The translations under genes were made by a program, and so were the position numbers. Below are positions 17,404 through 27,143 of a stretch of DNA of 64,000 nt, piece after piece. The DNA comes from Acinetobacter proteolyticus. GTDB lineage: Bacteria; Pseudomonadota; Gammaproteobacteria; Pseudomonadales; Moraxellaceae. The DNA lies in NCBI RefSeq assembly GCF_000367945.1, contig NZ_KB849178.1:124001-188000 (forward strand), in the 5' to 3' direction. Positions within the stretch are counted from its first letter, which is position 1, and each line of letters begins with the position of its first letter. The notes below the pieces were generated by a model, which saw nothing but the letters and a program-made list of their open reading frames with translations, searched no databases and had not been told where the DNA came from.

Positions 17404-17915
17404 TCTTAGTTACTCTTGCTGTCGTTTTTACTCAGCTTTCGCTACTGGCTTTTGGGGGGGGTAATGCCATCCTGCCTGAAATGCAGCACCAAGTGGTAAC
17501 GGTGCATGAATGGATGAGCGCAGAACAGTTTAGTTCGCTGTTTGCCATGGCTCAGGCTGCCCCAGGCCCGAATATGATGATTGTGCCTTTGGTCGGTTGG
17601 CATGTCGCAGGTCCAGCAGGTTTATTGGTGACGTCGTTGGCGAAGTTCGGTCCATCTTCCATCATCACCATTTATGCACTGAAATTCTGGGAACGCTTTA
17701 AAGCCAATCCATTACGGGCACGTTTTGAAAAAGCGTTGAAACCGATTACCGTGGGTTTGGTTCTGGTCAGTGCATGGTTGATTGCCGATGCTTCTGCACA
17801 AAATCTGCTCTTGGTCATCATCGTGATTTTGACAGCGATTCTCGGCATGTTTAAAAAGATTCATCCGCTTTGGGTCATGGCCGCAGGTGCAGGGCTTGGA
17901 ATCGCCTTCCTTTAA
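17400..17915 (+). CDS. Chromate transporter family protein, second half
   Basis: A 171-residue membrane protein with the other CHR domain: FTQLSLLAFGGGNAILPEM near residues 10-28, then FAMAQAAPGPNMMIVPLVG and further helices. It overlaps the preceding CHR gene by 4 bp, so the two halves are made together. The two are homologous domains that in long CHR proteins are fused in one chain. A strong terminator follows 9 bp later. Confidence 0.88.
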   Translation: MILVTLAVVFTQLSLLAFGGGNAILPEMQHQVVTVHEWMSAEQFSSLFAMAQAAPGPNMMIVPLVGWHVAGPAGLLVTSLAKFGPSSIITIYALKFWERFKANPLRARFEKALKPITVGLVLVSAWLIADASAQNLLLVIIVILTAILGMFKKIHPLWVMAAGAGLGIAFL

Positions 17916-17923
17916 AAGGGCAA

Positions 17924-17950
17924 AAAAAACCTGCTGAATGCAGGTTTTTT
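17924..17950. terminator. Bidirectional terminator between chromate transporter and M13 peptidase genes
   Basis: The stem AACCTGC / GCAGGTT, extended by A and T runs (17924-17934 with 17940-17950) and closed by a 5-nt loop, has a T6 run on each strand. It serves the convergent genes on both sides. Confidence 0.88.
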
Positions 17951-17963
17951 ATTGAATCTCGAA

Positions 17964-20015
17964 TTACCAGATACTGACTCGTTTTTCAGGCGCTAAATAC
18001 ATTTTATCTCCCGCTTTAATCTTGAAAGCATCATAGAATGGCGCTTGATTGACTAATGCACCATTGGCACGAACTTTATCTGGTGCGTGCGGATCAGTTT
18101 TTAAATACACAATTGCTTGTGCTTGACGGGTTTTGGCACGCCAAACTTGCGCCCAGCCCATATAAAAACGCTGCTCACCCGTACGTCCCTCGATCACAGG
18201 CGCAGTCTTCCCTGCTAACGAAATTTGATAGGCTTTATAAGCAATCGATAGACCTGAGTTATCAGCAATATTTTCACCCAAGGTCAGTTCACCATTGACG
18301 TGATAGCCTGCAATCGGCTCATAGGCATTGTATTGTGCAACCAAAGCTTGTGTTTTGGCTTTAAACTTCTGATGATCTTGTTTGGTCCACCAATTACGCA
18401 TATTGCCCAATTCATCAAACTGGCTGCCCTGATCATCAAAACCATGACTGATCTCATGCCCGATCACACTGCCAATTCCACCATAGTTCACTGCATCATC
18501 AGCATCGATATTAAAGAATGGCGGTTGCAAGATTGCAGCAGGAAAGACAATTTCATTGGAGGATGGATTGTAATAGGCATTCACGGTTTGAGGGGTCATA
18601 AACCACTCATCACGATCCACAGGTTTGCCTAACTTATCCAAACTGTCTTGATGCTCAAACTCTCTGGCACGAATCACGTTACCAATCAAATCACCATCTT
18701 TAATCTCAAGTGCTGAATAATCACGCCATTTGTTTGGATAACCAACTTTAATCGATAAGCTGGCTAATTTCTTTTTAGCCTGCACTTTGGTTGCAGGACT
18801 CATCCAGTCCAATTGGCTAATGCTTTGATCATAGGCTTGAATCAGATTCTGCACCAAGGCATCCATACGCTGTTTTTTATCCGCAGAAAAATGTTTCTCC
18901 ACATAGATTTTACCCAGACCATCGCCCAATACTGCATTTACGGTTTGTACACCACGCTTCCAGCGCACTTCTTGTTCTGCAACATCACGCAAGGTTTTGC
19001 CGAAAAATTCAAAACTTTCATCCACAAAAGCCTTGTTTAAGAAGGGTGAAAAATTACTGATCAAGTTCCATTTAAAATAAGCTTTCCATACATTTAAAGG
19101 CGTTTTATTGATCACTGGATCAAGTGCTTTGAAATAGCTGAGTTGATGCACCTGAATAGTCTGAATTTTGTCTTTGACGCCAACCGTCTTCAGATAAGTA
19201 TCCCAATCAAAGTTACGACTTAACTGATTCAAATCTTTAAGCGGGTAAATATTGTAACGCTTGGATAAATCACGATTTTGAACATTACTCCACTGAATCT
19301 TGGCAAGTTCTGTTTCGAGCTTGAGTATGTCTTGTGCATGCTGTGCTGCTTGCTGATCACCAGATAGTTGTAGCATCCGCTCAATATGCTTCAGATATTT
19401 GGCACGAGTTTCGACAAACTTCGGATCATCTTTTAAATAATAATCCCGATCTGGTAAACCCAAGCGACGCTGCGCCAGACCTGCAATCATCACATCAGAG
19501 CGTTTCATATCTTGATCAATACTGATATCAAACGGCGTTCTAACCCCGATACGTGAGAAATGCCCCATTAATTGAGCAAGCTCTTGTTTATTTTGAATCG
19601 CATCCACACCTACCAATTCTTGCGTTAATGGTGTAATTCCTTGCATTTCAATTGTTTTTTCATCCATAAAGCTGGCATACAGGCTTGCAACTTTTTGTTC
19701 AACCGTTCCTGTTGCCCATTTTTTTGTACTCAGCGCTTCAACAATAGTATGTAACTGATTGGTGGATAGCTCATGTAATTCGTTGAATGCGCCCCAACGT
19801 GATTTATCTGCGGGAATCTCAGTATCTTTTAACCATGTGCCATTCACATAATTATAAAAGTCATCATTGGCAGACACGCTTTGATCAATATATTGTTGGT
19901 CTATACCTGAAATTTTTTGTGTCGGAGAGGATTGAATTGCTTGATCTGCCCATACAGTTACAGTAAAGGCAGTCAGTGCAAGCGCCAATGCACTTTTGAG
20001 CAATATAGGTTTCAT
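17964..20015 (-). CDS. M13-family metallopeptidase (PepO/neprilysin-like)
   Basis: A 683-residue exported zinc endopeptidase. The signal peptide is MKPILLKSALALALTAFTVTVWA. The large N-terminal M13 domain carries DDFYNYVNGTWLKDTEIPAD. The catalytic zinc site is HEISHGFDDQG (HExxH) with the downstream GENIADNSG motif, which provides the third zinc ligand. The substrate-binding NAYYNPSSNEIVFPAAILQP stretch is intact. Full family length. The peptide substrate is unknown. The C-terminus ends with the usual M13 W residue after a SxW-like motif (RVSIW). Confidence 0.94.
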   Translation of the reverse strand: MKPILLKSALALALTAFTVTVWADQAIQSSPTQKISGIDQQYIDQSVSANDDFYNYVNGTWLKDTEIPADKSRWGAFNELHELSTNQLHTIVEALSTKKWATGTVEQKVASLYASFMDEKTIEMQGITPLTQELVGVDAIQNKQELAQLMGHFSRIGVRTPFDISIDQDMKRSDVMIAGLAQRRLGLPDRDYYLKDDPKFVETRAKYLKHIERMLQLSGDQQAAQHAQDILKLETELAKIQWSNVQNRDLSKRYNIYPLKDLNQLSRNFDWDTYLKTVGVKDKIQTIQVHQLSYFKALDPVINKTPLNVWKAYFKWNLISNFSPFLNKAFVDESFEFFGKTLRDVAEQEVRWKRGVQTVNAVLGDGLGKIYVEKHFSADKKQRMDALVQNLIQAYDQSISQLDWMSPATKVQAKKKLASLSIKVGYPNKWRDYSALEIKDGDLIGNVIRAREFEHQDSLDKLGKPVDRDEWFMTPQTVNAYYNPSSNEIVFPAAILQPPFFNIDADDAVNYGGIGSVIGHEISHGFDDQGSQFDELGNMRNWWTKQDHQKFKAKTQALVAQYNAYEPIAGYHVNGELTLGENIADNSGLSIAYKAYQISLAGKTAPVIEGRTGEQRFYMGWAQVWRAKTRQAQAIVYLKTDPHAPDKVRANGALVNQAPFYDAFKIKAGDKMYLAPEKRVSIW

Positions 20016-20186
20016 GATTTATCCTATTTATTTAGGTTTTAAACTGTACAAGAGAGAAATGAAAGATCATTAATTTTATCAAGCGACTATAGTGAAGTAC
20101 TTTCATCAAATAAAGTCATTTTCGTTGCAATATATATTCACTTTTCACATAAAAACCACAAACTCGCTAAACCCTTTGGCAATAAA

Positions 20187-20222
20187 AAAGCCTTAGCATC
20201 GAGCCAAGGCTTCTTTTATTAA
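20187..20222 (-). terminator. Terminator of the SbmA-type gene
   Basis: The stem AAGCCTT / AAGGCTT (20188-20194 with 20206-20212) has an 11-nt loop and gives a U-run when read leftward. It follows the stop codon of the SbmA-type gene. The rest of the gap 20016-20230 shows no gene. Confidence 0.75.
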
Positions 20223-20230
20223 CTAAACGA

Positions 20231-21424
20231 TTAATCCAAAGTTTTTTCAAAAGCTTTAAGACGCTTATAAATGGATAATAATTCAATAATCGTTGGCCAT
20301 GATGTAATCAGGTATTGAAAGGACTTTCGCACTTGTTGGAATACATTCAGAATTTGCATCATGATTCCTAAAGTAACAGCACCCGCTGCAATTGAGGGCG
20401 CAAGTATAAAAATCCCATATAAATTATCTAATTGTAGGTACCAAATACGTACTAAATTAAAATAAGTATAATGAAAGTACAGTTTAAAATAATTCAAACG
20501 AACCTTACTAAAGAGTTCTTTTAGAGTTAAAGGATCTGCTCGATTTGCATGATCTTCGCCATAAACTAACTCTTTACGATATGCAGCCTCAACTTTTTGA
20601 TTATTAAACTCCAAACCTGGAAGCTTATATCCAACCAACATCAAAACAACTGTCCCGAAGATTGCCCAACCTAAAGCAGCAATCATTAACGCATGGGGAA
20701 TTTCGCCAACGACTGGTAAAACCTTTACATGAACCGAGAGTTGCAACAAGATTGGCAAAAAGGCAATCAGCGTCATAATTGCTTCAATAAAACTGACCCC
20801 TAAACTTTCTGAAGTTTTTGCAAAACGCATCGTGTCTTCTTGTACACGTTGTGAAGCACCTTCAATATGACGGAGTCTATCCCAGAATTGGGTATAGTAT
20901 TCATTCATCGCTGTACGCCAGCGGAATATATAATGACTGACAAAAAATAAATTCAGGACCGCGATGGTGACATAGACCATCGCAATAAAGATAAAAGTCA
21001 GCATCTCAGTATAAAGTAGATTAAGTTCTCCCCCTCCACTCGATACCATTTTCTGAATTAAATTATAAAAAGGTTGATACCAAGCATTGATAACGACATC
21101 AACCTGAACACTGAACCAGATATTAAATAAGATAAAAGCTGATCCCAAAATCGACCAAGCTTGCCATTTATTGTCTGAGCATATCCGCCAAAAAACAGCA
21201 AATAATGCTGTTGCGATAAAAAACCAGATATAAAACCAAAGAAATGAAGGTGCCCAGAAGCGACTGACATCAATCGGTAGTTCCGCATCAGTATAACCTT
21301 TAGGAAAACCTAGATATTCACCCCAGCTATGACCACCGCTATACCACAGCAGCATATTCAAAGCGATCCATATCACCACAGAAATGAAAAATGGACGCGG
21401 ATTCGGAAAGAAAGACTTAAACAT
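20231..21424 (-). CDS. sbmA: SbmA/BacA-type peptide antibiotic transporter
   Basis: A 397-residue inner-membrane protein of the SbmA/BacA family, which imports proline-rich peptides, microcins and related substrates using the proton gradient. About seven membrane helices are visible. The conserved [22 protein letters not shown] segment, reminiscent of an ABC exporter coupling region without an ATPase, lies near residues 165-190. The [16 protein letters not shown] motif follows. The sequence reads full length. It stands alone, with its own terminator. In Acinetobacter and enterics its loss gives resistance to imported peptides (family knowledge). Confidence 0.92.
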   Translation of the reverse strand: MFKSFFPNPRPFFISVVIWIALNMLLWYSGGHSWGEYLGFPKGYTDAELPIDVSRFWAPSFLWFYIWFFIATALFAVFWRICSDNKWQAWSILGSAFILFNIWFSVQVDVVINAWYQPFYNLIQKMVSSGGGELNLLYTEMLTFIFIAMVYVTIAVLNLFFVSHYIFRWRTAMNEYYTQFWDRLRHIEGASQRVQEDTMRFAKTSESLGVSFIEAIMTLIAFLPILLQLSVHVKVLPVVGEIPHALMIAALGWAIFGTVVLMLVGYKLPGLEFNNQKVEAAYRKELVYGEDHANRADPLTLKELFSKVRLNYFKLYFHYTYFNLVRIWYLQLDNLYGIFILAPSIAAGAVTLGIMMQILNVFQQVRKSFQYLITSWPTIIELLSIYKRLKAFEKTLD

Positions 21425-21651
21425 CTGTTTAACAATCCTTGTTATGTAGCGAGTTATTTGAACAAGCCATCCTATGACCTGAAACTTAAAACTGTCTGAT
21501 AAAAAAGTTTGATGATTTGTAGTTATTTACCTGTTTTTTCGCCTTTTTAATAGCTTTTTGTAGATGATTTACAATTTGTTTTTGCCCGAACATAAGTTTA
21601 GTAAATGGACTCAAGTACTTAAGTCCATTACAAGGCTCATAAAATAAAGGC

Positions 21652-22632
21652 TTAGCGTGGCGCTGAAGTACTCATTTTTAAGGCAATATCCTGTTGCTCG
21701 CTTGGCGTTGGGAAGCTCTTGCTTTGAATTGCCCATTGAATTTCGGCGAGTTTTTCATTAGCAGCATCTACACCTGCCTGCATGGTCATTTCTCGACCTT
21801 TGACATCAAAGATATGTGCTTTTTCACGCAAGTCAGGTTGAATCACAATATCTGCTTCTTTAAGTTCCTCTTCTGCCAAACGCCCTTGCATGATATTGAT
21901 ATTCTGATTGAACAAACCCCAGACATTACTGGTTTCAGTATGAATCGGCTGAGCCAAGATATCCACGGCGATGACCACATCTGCACCCAGTTCACGTGCA
22001 ACCTGCACAGGTACAGGGCTGACTAAACCACCATCAACATACTCCACATCATGAATTTTGGTGGGTACAAACATACTTGGAATGGATGCAGAAGCCCGCA
22101 CTGCCTGCCCGGTATTACCATAATTAAATACGGTTCGAGTGCCATCTTTTAATTCGGTTGCCACCACATACATTGGGATTTTCATCTTTTCTAATGGCAG
22201 GTTATGCACCTGCTCGTTGATATAGTCTTCCACTTTTTTACCATCAAAAAAGCCTTTTAGACTGACATTGACTTCGCGTACATCATTGGCTTTGAGCTTT
22301 AAGGCAATATCACGTAATTCGGCAGGACTTTTACCACTGGCATAGATTGAACCAACAATACTGCCTGCACTAGTCCCCACAATAAAATCTGGACGAATGC
22401 CTTGCTGCTCTAAGACTTCAATCACACCAATATGGGCATAACCACGCGCGCCACCACTGCCCAACACCAATGCAATCACAGGTCGCTTTTGCTGTTGTTT
22501 GATGGCATTAAAGGGTTGGCTTACAGCTTGAGCTTGGGCATCTTCAATCACGGGTTTTAAATGTGAAGTACTTTGGCAACCAGCCAAAACTGCCATTGAA
22601 AGACCCAACATCCATAATTTAAGCTGTTTCAT
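21652..22632 (-). CDS. Patatin-like phospholipase lipoprotein
   Basis: A 326-residue protein with a lipoprotein signal (MLGLSMAVLAGC, lipobox LAGC) and a patatin domain at about residues 52-215. The oxyanion loop is GSGGARG, the nucleophile motif is GTSAGS (G-x-S-x-G), and the catalytic aspartate is in DGG. RssA/YlbK is the nearest named family. A membrane-bound lipase or lysophospholipase role at the envelope is likely; substrate unknown. Confidence 0.88.
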   Translation of the reverse strand: MKQLKLWMLGLSMAVLAGCQSTSHLKPVIEDAQAQAVSQPFNAIKQQQKRPVIALVLGSGGARGYAHIGVIEVLEQQGIRPDFIVGTSAGSIVGSIYASGKSPAELRDIALKLKANDVREVNVSLKGFFDGKKVEDYINEQVHNLPLEKMKIPMYVVATELKDGTRTVFNYGNTGQAVRASASIPSMFVPTKIHDVEYVDGGLVSPVPVQVARELGADVVIAVDILAQPIHTETSNVWGLFNQNINIMQGRLAEEELKEADIVIQPDLREKAHIFDVKGREMTMQAGVDAANEKLAEIQWAIQSKSFPTPSEQQDIALKMSTSAPR

Positions 22633-22734
22633 ACGCCGCGATTGCCATATTAACCATATCTCTAGATCTAAATTTTAGCGTTTAGCGCATCTAAAAACTG
22701 TAGCAATTTTTTGTATTTGTCATCAAAAAGACAT

Positions 22735-22766
22735 AAAAAAAGCTCCTCGAAAGGAGCTTTTTTTTA
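22735..22766 (-). terminator. Terminator of the AGCS symporter gene
   Basis: The stem AGCTCCT / AGGAGCT with a CGAA loop (22741-22747 with 22752-22758) is flanked by long A and T runs. It follows the symporter gene on the minus strand. Confidence 0.9.
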
Positions 22767-22791
22767 TGTCTTTAGTTTTGCTTTAACTGTA

Positions 22792-24276
22792 TTACCAAAT
22801 ATCAGAATCAACTTTTTTCTTTAATTCTGGATAGTTATCAATCTTAAACTCAGGCTCTTTAATGCCACGTTTCAACTGAGAGGTATAGTCTTTTAACAGA
22901 GTCCGTGCCATAGGGGTTAACAATAAGATTGCGATCAAGTTAATCGTCGCCATGATCCCCATAAACAAGTCTGCCATTGACCAAACCAATGGAACACTAC
23001 CAATCGCGCCGAAGTACACCATCACCAATACAAAGATTCGGAAGATGAACATCACTTTCGGATTGTTATTGATAAACTGCACATTACTTTCTGCATAGGC
23101 ATAGTTACCAAGTACAGCGGAATAACAGAATAAGAACAACAGCACTGCTAGGAAGTCAGCCCCCCAATGTCCGACTTGAGTCTCTAAGGCACGCTGTGTC
23201 AGCTCTACCCCGACAAAGCCCGCATCGTGATAAACACCCGATACCAAGATAATGATCGCAGTACTGGTACACACAATGAACGTATCAACGAATACACCAA
23301 GCATTTGCACCAAGCCTTGGTTCACTGGATGTTTGACATCCGATGCTGCGGCAGCGTTTGGTGCAGAACCCATACCCGCTTCGTTAGAGAACAAACCACG
23401 CTTGATCCCTTGCATCATCGCCATCGAAATCATGGCGCCAAAGAAACCACCAGCTGCAGCATTAAACTGGAATGCTTCAGTGAAGATCAGTTTAAAGATA
23501 CCAGGTAAAAGTTCGTAATTGCTGATGGCAATATACATCGCTACTGCAAGATACAGACCTGCTTTTAATGGAACAAACATTTCTGCAAATTTGGCAATAC
23601 GTTTAATACCACCAAAAATTGCCAATGCAACCATAACAACCAGTGCAAGGCCTACCCATGAAATTTCGAGATCAACACCCCCTAAGTGGGCAACCAGATT
23701 GGCTTTGTCCCAACCCCATGCATGTGAAGAGGCATTGGCAATCGCATTAATCTGAACTGAGTTGAATACGAAACCATAGGTAAAGATCAATGCAAGCGCG
23801 AAAATCACACCAAAGGTTTTACTACGTAAGCCTTGAGTAATATAGTAGGCTGGCCCCCCGCGGAATTGCTTACTATTACTATCTCTGACTTTAAACAATT
23901 GTGCGAGTGAAGATTCAATGAATGCTGAGCTCATCCCGAGAATCGCGGTAAACCACATCCAGAACACCGCACCTGGTCCACCAATCGCAATCGCAATTGC
24001 TACACCTGCAATGTTACCTACCCCAACACGACTGGCTAAGCCCGTTACAAATGCCTGAAATGGTGTCAGTCCATGTGAATCTTTTTCATCACTTTTGCTG
24101 CGACTGCCCTTCATCACCTTGATACTGTGGAAGAACATTCTGATTTGGACAGCTTTCGTTGCAATGGTATAGAAAATACCAACTGCTAGCAGAAAAACAA
24201 CGAGAAAGTCCCATAAAGGATCATTGAAAAAACTTACCCAAGCCATCAGGGTGTCATTTAATTTTTCATTCATCAC
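22792..24276 (-). CDS. Sodium:alanine/glycine symporter (AGCS family)
   Basis: A 494-residue sodium-coupled amino acid symporter with about 11 membrane helices. The AGCS signature GLASRVGVGNIAGVAIAI lies near residues 75-92, and GGPGAVFWMW and the FSNEAGMGSAPNAAA motif are conserved. It takes up alanine or glycine with Na+. A perfect dyad TATGTACG-TC-CGTACATA lies 21-38 bp upstream of its start codon and may be an operator. It neighbours gltS, another Na+-coupled amino acid carrier, separated by a terminator. Confidence 0.93.
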   Translation of the reverse strand: MMNEKLNDTLMAWVSFFNDPLWDFLVVFLLAVGIFYTIATKAVQIRMFFHSIKVMKGSRSKSDEKDSHGLTPFQAFVTGLASRVGVGNIAGVAIAIAIGGPGAVFWMWFTAILGMSSAFIESSLAQLFKVRDSNSKQFRGGPAYYITQGLRSKTFGVIFALALIFTYGFVFNSVQINAIANASSHAWGWDKANLVAHLGGVDLEISWVGLALVVMVALAIFGGIKRIAKFAEMFVPLKAGLYLAVAMYIAISNYELLPGIFKLIFTEAFQFNAAAGGFFGAMISMAMMQGIKRGLFSNEAGMGSAPNAAAASDVKHPVNQGLVQMLGVFVDTFIVCTSTAIIILVSGVYHDAGFVGVELTQRALETQVGHWGADFLAVLLFLFCYSAVLGNYAYAESNVQFINNNPKVMFIFRIFVLVMVYFGAIGSVPLVWSMADLFMGIMATINLIAILLLTPMARTLLKDYTSQLKRGIKEPEFKIDNYPELKKKVDSDIW

Positions 24277-24296
24277 TTATTCGCTTTTAAATATTT

Positions 24297-24314
24297 TATG
24301 TACGTCCGTACATA
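24297..24314. promoter_or_regulatory. Perfect dyad upstream of the AGCS symporter
   Basis: TATGTACG and CGTACATA are complementary 8-bp arms separated by two bases, 21 bp upstream of the symporter's start codon. It is a candidate repressor or activator site; the regulator is not visible in the window. Confidence 0.5.
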
Positions 24315-24336
24315 TACGATAACAATGGATGAATCA

Positions 24337-24361
24337 AAAAAGCCCCGCTTGGGGCTTTTGA
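24337..24361 (-). terminator. Terminator of gltS
   Basis: The stem AAAGCCCC / GGGGCTTT (24339-24346 with 24351-24358) has a GCTT loop. An A-run preceding it on the plus strand gives a U-run leftward. It lies just after the gltS stop codon. Confidence 0.85.
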
Positions 24362-24367
24362 TCCGAC

Positions 24368-25603
24368 TTAGGCAAAGAATTTCAAAATTAATTGAATTAC
24401 TGTTGCGTTAATTAAATCAACGAAGAACGCACCACAAAGCGGAACAATCAAGAAGGCTTTATGAGATGGTCCATACATATTGGTAATCGCTTGCATGTTT
24501 GCAACCGCTGTTGGTGTCGCCCCCATACCAAAACCACAGTGACCTGCTGCCAATACCGCTGCATCATAGTTTTTACCCATGACGCGGAAGGTAATGAACG
24601 CAGCATATAATGCCATCGTAATGGTTTGCGCACCTAAAATAACGACAAGCGGGCCAGCCAAATCGGCCAACTGCCACAATTTCAATGAAAGCAATGCCAT
24701 TGCAAGATAGAGCGATAATGATGCATTTCCAAACACATCAATTGCACGGTCAAAGATATCTACTTTTAAAACGCTTTCTAAGACATTACGTAAGATTACA
24801 CCGCCGCCAAGCGCCCAAACGAATGTTGGTAACTCGAACCAAGTACCCTTACTGAATCCTGTCATAAATTCTGCAAACGCCAAACACGCAGCAAACATAC
24901 CCAACGTGGTAATCGCGTTATCAGCCGTAATTAAACGAACCTGATGTGGATTCTCAAATGGTGCCAGCTCGTCAGGATGTTGATCTAAATGCGTATCGCG
25001 ATTCTTGATTTCAGCTGGAGTCTGTGCTTGAGCAAGGCTATAACGGTTGATCAACAATTTTGCCAATGGACCACCGATAATACCACCGATAATCAGACCA
25101 AAAGTTGCACTCGCCATACCCAAAGCTAACGCACCTTGAATCCCATGCTGAGTCTCAAGAATTTCACCCCACGCACCTGCGGTACCATGACCACCGGTCA
25201 ATGTGATTGAACCTGCAATCAAACCGACTAAAGGATCAATACCCAGCATCGTCGCAAGGCTCATACCCACAGCGTTCTGTACTACAATAAATGATGCAAC
25301 ACAGACCAAGAAGATCACTAAACCAATACCGCCTTCTTTCAACTTCATGAAGTTCGCACTTAAGCCAATCGAAGCGAAGAAGATCAACATAAAGCTGGTT
25401 TGTAATTCACTACTAAAGACAATACTGTAACCCCAAAGTGAGTGTACAAGTAGTGAAAGTACCGCTGCAACCAAACCACCAGCGACTGGCTCAGGAATGT
25501 TATAGCGTTTTAAGAAGTCAATTTTATTAACGAGCAAACGTCCTAATAACAAGACGATGACCGCCGAAATTAGGGTATAGAAACCATTAAAAGTAAATTC
25601 CAT
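24368..25603 (-). CDS. gltS: Sodium/glutamate symporter
   Basis: A 411-residue GltS/ESS-family Na+:glutamate symporter with two repeats of five helices. The N-terminal NIPEPVAGGLVAA and the GSITLTGGHGTAGAW segment of the first repeat are present. The matching AGHCGFGMGATPTAVANMQA segment of the second repeat is near residue 350. These hairpins form the substrate site. Full family length. It imports glutamate into the cytoplasm. It is followed by its own terminator. Confidence 0.95.
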   Translation of the reverse strand: MEFTFNGFYTLISAVIVLLLGRLLVNKIDFLKRYNIPEPVAGGLVAAVLSLLVHSLWGYSIVFSSELQTSFMLIFFASIGLSANFMKLKEGGIGLVIFLVCVASFIVVQNAVGMSLATMLGIDPLVGLIAGSITLTGGHGTAGAWGEILETQHGIQGALALGMASATFGLIIGGIIGGPLAKLLINRYSLAQAQTPAEIKNRDTHLDQHPDELAPFENPHQVRLITADNAITTLGMFAACLAFAEFMTGFSKGTWFELPTFVWALGGGVILRNVLESVLKVDIFDRAIDVFGNASLSLYLAMALLSLKLWQLADLAGPLVVILGAQTITMALYAAFITFRVMGKNYDAAVLAAGHCGFGMGATPTAVANMQAITNMYGPSHKAFLIVPLCGAFFVDLINATVIQLILKFFA

Positions 25604-25793
25604 ATCTTCTTCCGTTTATTTTATTCGTTCAGCTGATGGTTTTTCCCACCACATTGAAACGCATAAAATAGTAACTCTCAAAATGAGTGAAAACTCAATC
25701 AACTTAATAAAAAGTATACAGTTCTAAGCAAGAACTGAGGTCTGTTCTGTTGATCAGTTTTCACGGATGATTTACACCTACAGGATAGATGGC

Positions 25794-27143
25794 TTAGAAG
25801 TTATAGCGAGCCATGGCCCCTACACGATTATCCTTACCTTTTTGTCCATCAAAGGTTTTACGTTCGCCGTAGACATACTCTAGACCAAACGTAATCGGTG
25901 TGACTGGTGAATACATGATATTCCACCAGCCTTGTTGCAAGGTTTTGTTCTGCGCTGCATCTTTTGCAATCACCGCTTGTTTAGCAAAGTCATTGCTATC
26001 ATCAGCAAACATTGCGCCATAAGCTAAAGTACTACGTAATTTAGGATTAATTTGATAAGTCGCACCGAGTGTCAACGCATCAAACTCATTCAGATTTAAA
26101 CCGAAATTATTCGGATTTACGTTGTAGGCATTATTGGTATAGAGCAAAAATTTACTGTCACCTTTGACATGCGAATAATCAATCATCGCCTGTAAGGCAT
26201 CGCTGAACTTATATTTTGCACCGACTGCAACACCCCAGCCTAATTCTGAATCATCGGCACTGAGCTGTTTGTCATTGTTATAGGCAGCTTTACTGCGGGC
26301 TTCGGTAAGCAATACACGTGCAGAACTTGTTCCCTGACCGTCAGCAAAATCATATTTTAATTTTGAAGTTAAAGCAGGTGCACGGTTATCATCATTGCCT
26401 TTTTCCAAGGCAACAAAATAATGTGTATTTGGATTAAATGCACCACTATAACGAACCATTGGTGTACGGTAAGTACCAATCCCCAGTGGTGAGTTGAAGT
26501 CCAGCATTTCTGGCTGTAAATCTGTTGCCAAGAATGTTGATGTGGTTTGACCAAATAACCAGTCATTTAGAGTCATATAGGCATGACGGATACGAATAGT
26601 GTCATTGTTACTGCCGCCACGGAAGTCAACCTCTAACTTACCGCCGACTTCAGCACCTTCCACAGGTGCTTTAAAATCCAGCCCTAAACGTGTAACGGTT
26701 GCCGTGCTGTAGAAACGATCGCTATTCTTCTCAGCACCTTCCAAATCCACTTTATTGATGCGGTTAAAGATCCCATCACCACCTTTGGCTTGATAAGAAG
26801 CATCGCCACGCAAGAAACCATGTAATTTAACTTCAGCACCAGAAGCAGTGTTAAACACCAATTGTGATTTCTTTGGAACCGCAGGTGCAACCGCTGCATT
26901 TGCAGGGTGATCTGGATGTGTTTCCTTAAAATTAGAATGTTCCTTTACTTGAGCAAGGTCATTTTGTTGTTTTGCTTGGGGAACATATTGCTGTAATAAC
27001 GCTTTTAATTCCTTTACTTCGTCACGAAGTTGCTGAATCTGTTCTTGCTCACTAGCAGCATGCGTGTTGTTCATCATTAAGGCTACAACTGTAAGTGCTA
27101 AACCTTGCATTATGAACGGCTTACGGATGAGAGATAAACTCAT
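25794..27143 (-). CDS. dcaP: DcaP-family trimeric outer-membrane channel
   Basis: A 449-residue outer-membrane porin of the DcaP type, characteristic of Acinetobacter. A signal peptide is followed by a short coiled coil (EQEQIQQLRDEVKELKALL), which holds the trimer together. A long beta-barrel follows, rich in aromatic and glycine residues, ending in the outer-membrane signature ...MARYNF with a terminal phenylalanine. DcaP channels admit negatively charged solutes such as dicarboxylates. ATG 27143 is chosen for its AAGGAG eight bases upstream; the open frame continues upstream to 27239 without coding character. A dyad lies in the leader at 27184-27218. Confidence 0.93.
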   Translation of the reverse strand: MSLSLIRKPFIMQGLALTVVALMMNNTHAASEQEQIQQLRDEVKELKALLQQYVPQAKQQNDLAQVKEHSNFKETHPDHPANAAVAPAVPKKSQLVFNTASGAEVKLHGFLRGDASYQAKGGDGIFNRINKVDLEGAEKNSDRFYSTATVTRLGLDFKAPVEGAEVGGKLEVDFRGGSNNDTIRIRHAYMTLNDWLFGQTTSTFLATDLQPEMLDFNSPLGIGTYRTPMVRYSGAFNPNTHYFVALEKGNDDNRAPALTSKLKYDFADGQGTSSARVLLTEARSKAAYNNDKQLSADDSELGWGVAVGAKYKFSDALQAMIDYSHVKGDSKFLLYTNNAYNVNPNNFGLNLNEFDALTLGATYQINPKLRSTLAYGAMFADDSNDFAKQAVIAKDAAQNKTLQQGWWNIMYSPVTPITFGLEYVYGERKTFDGQKGKDNRVGAMARYNF

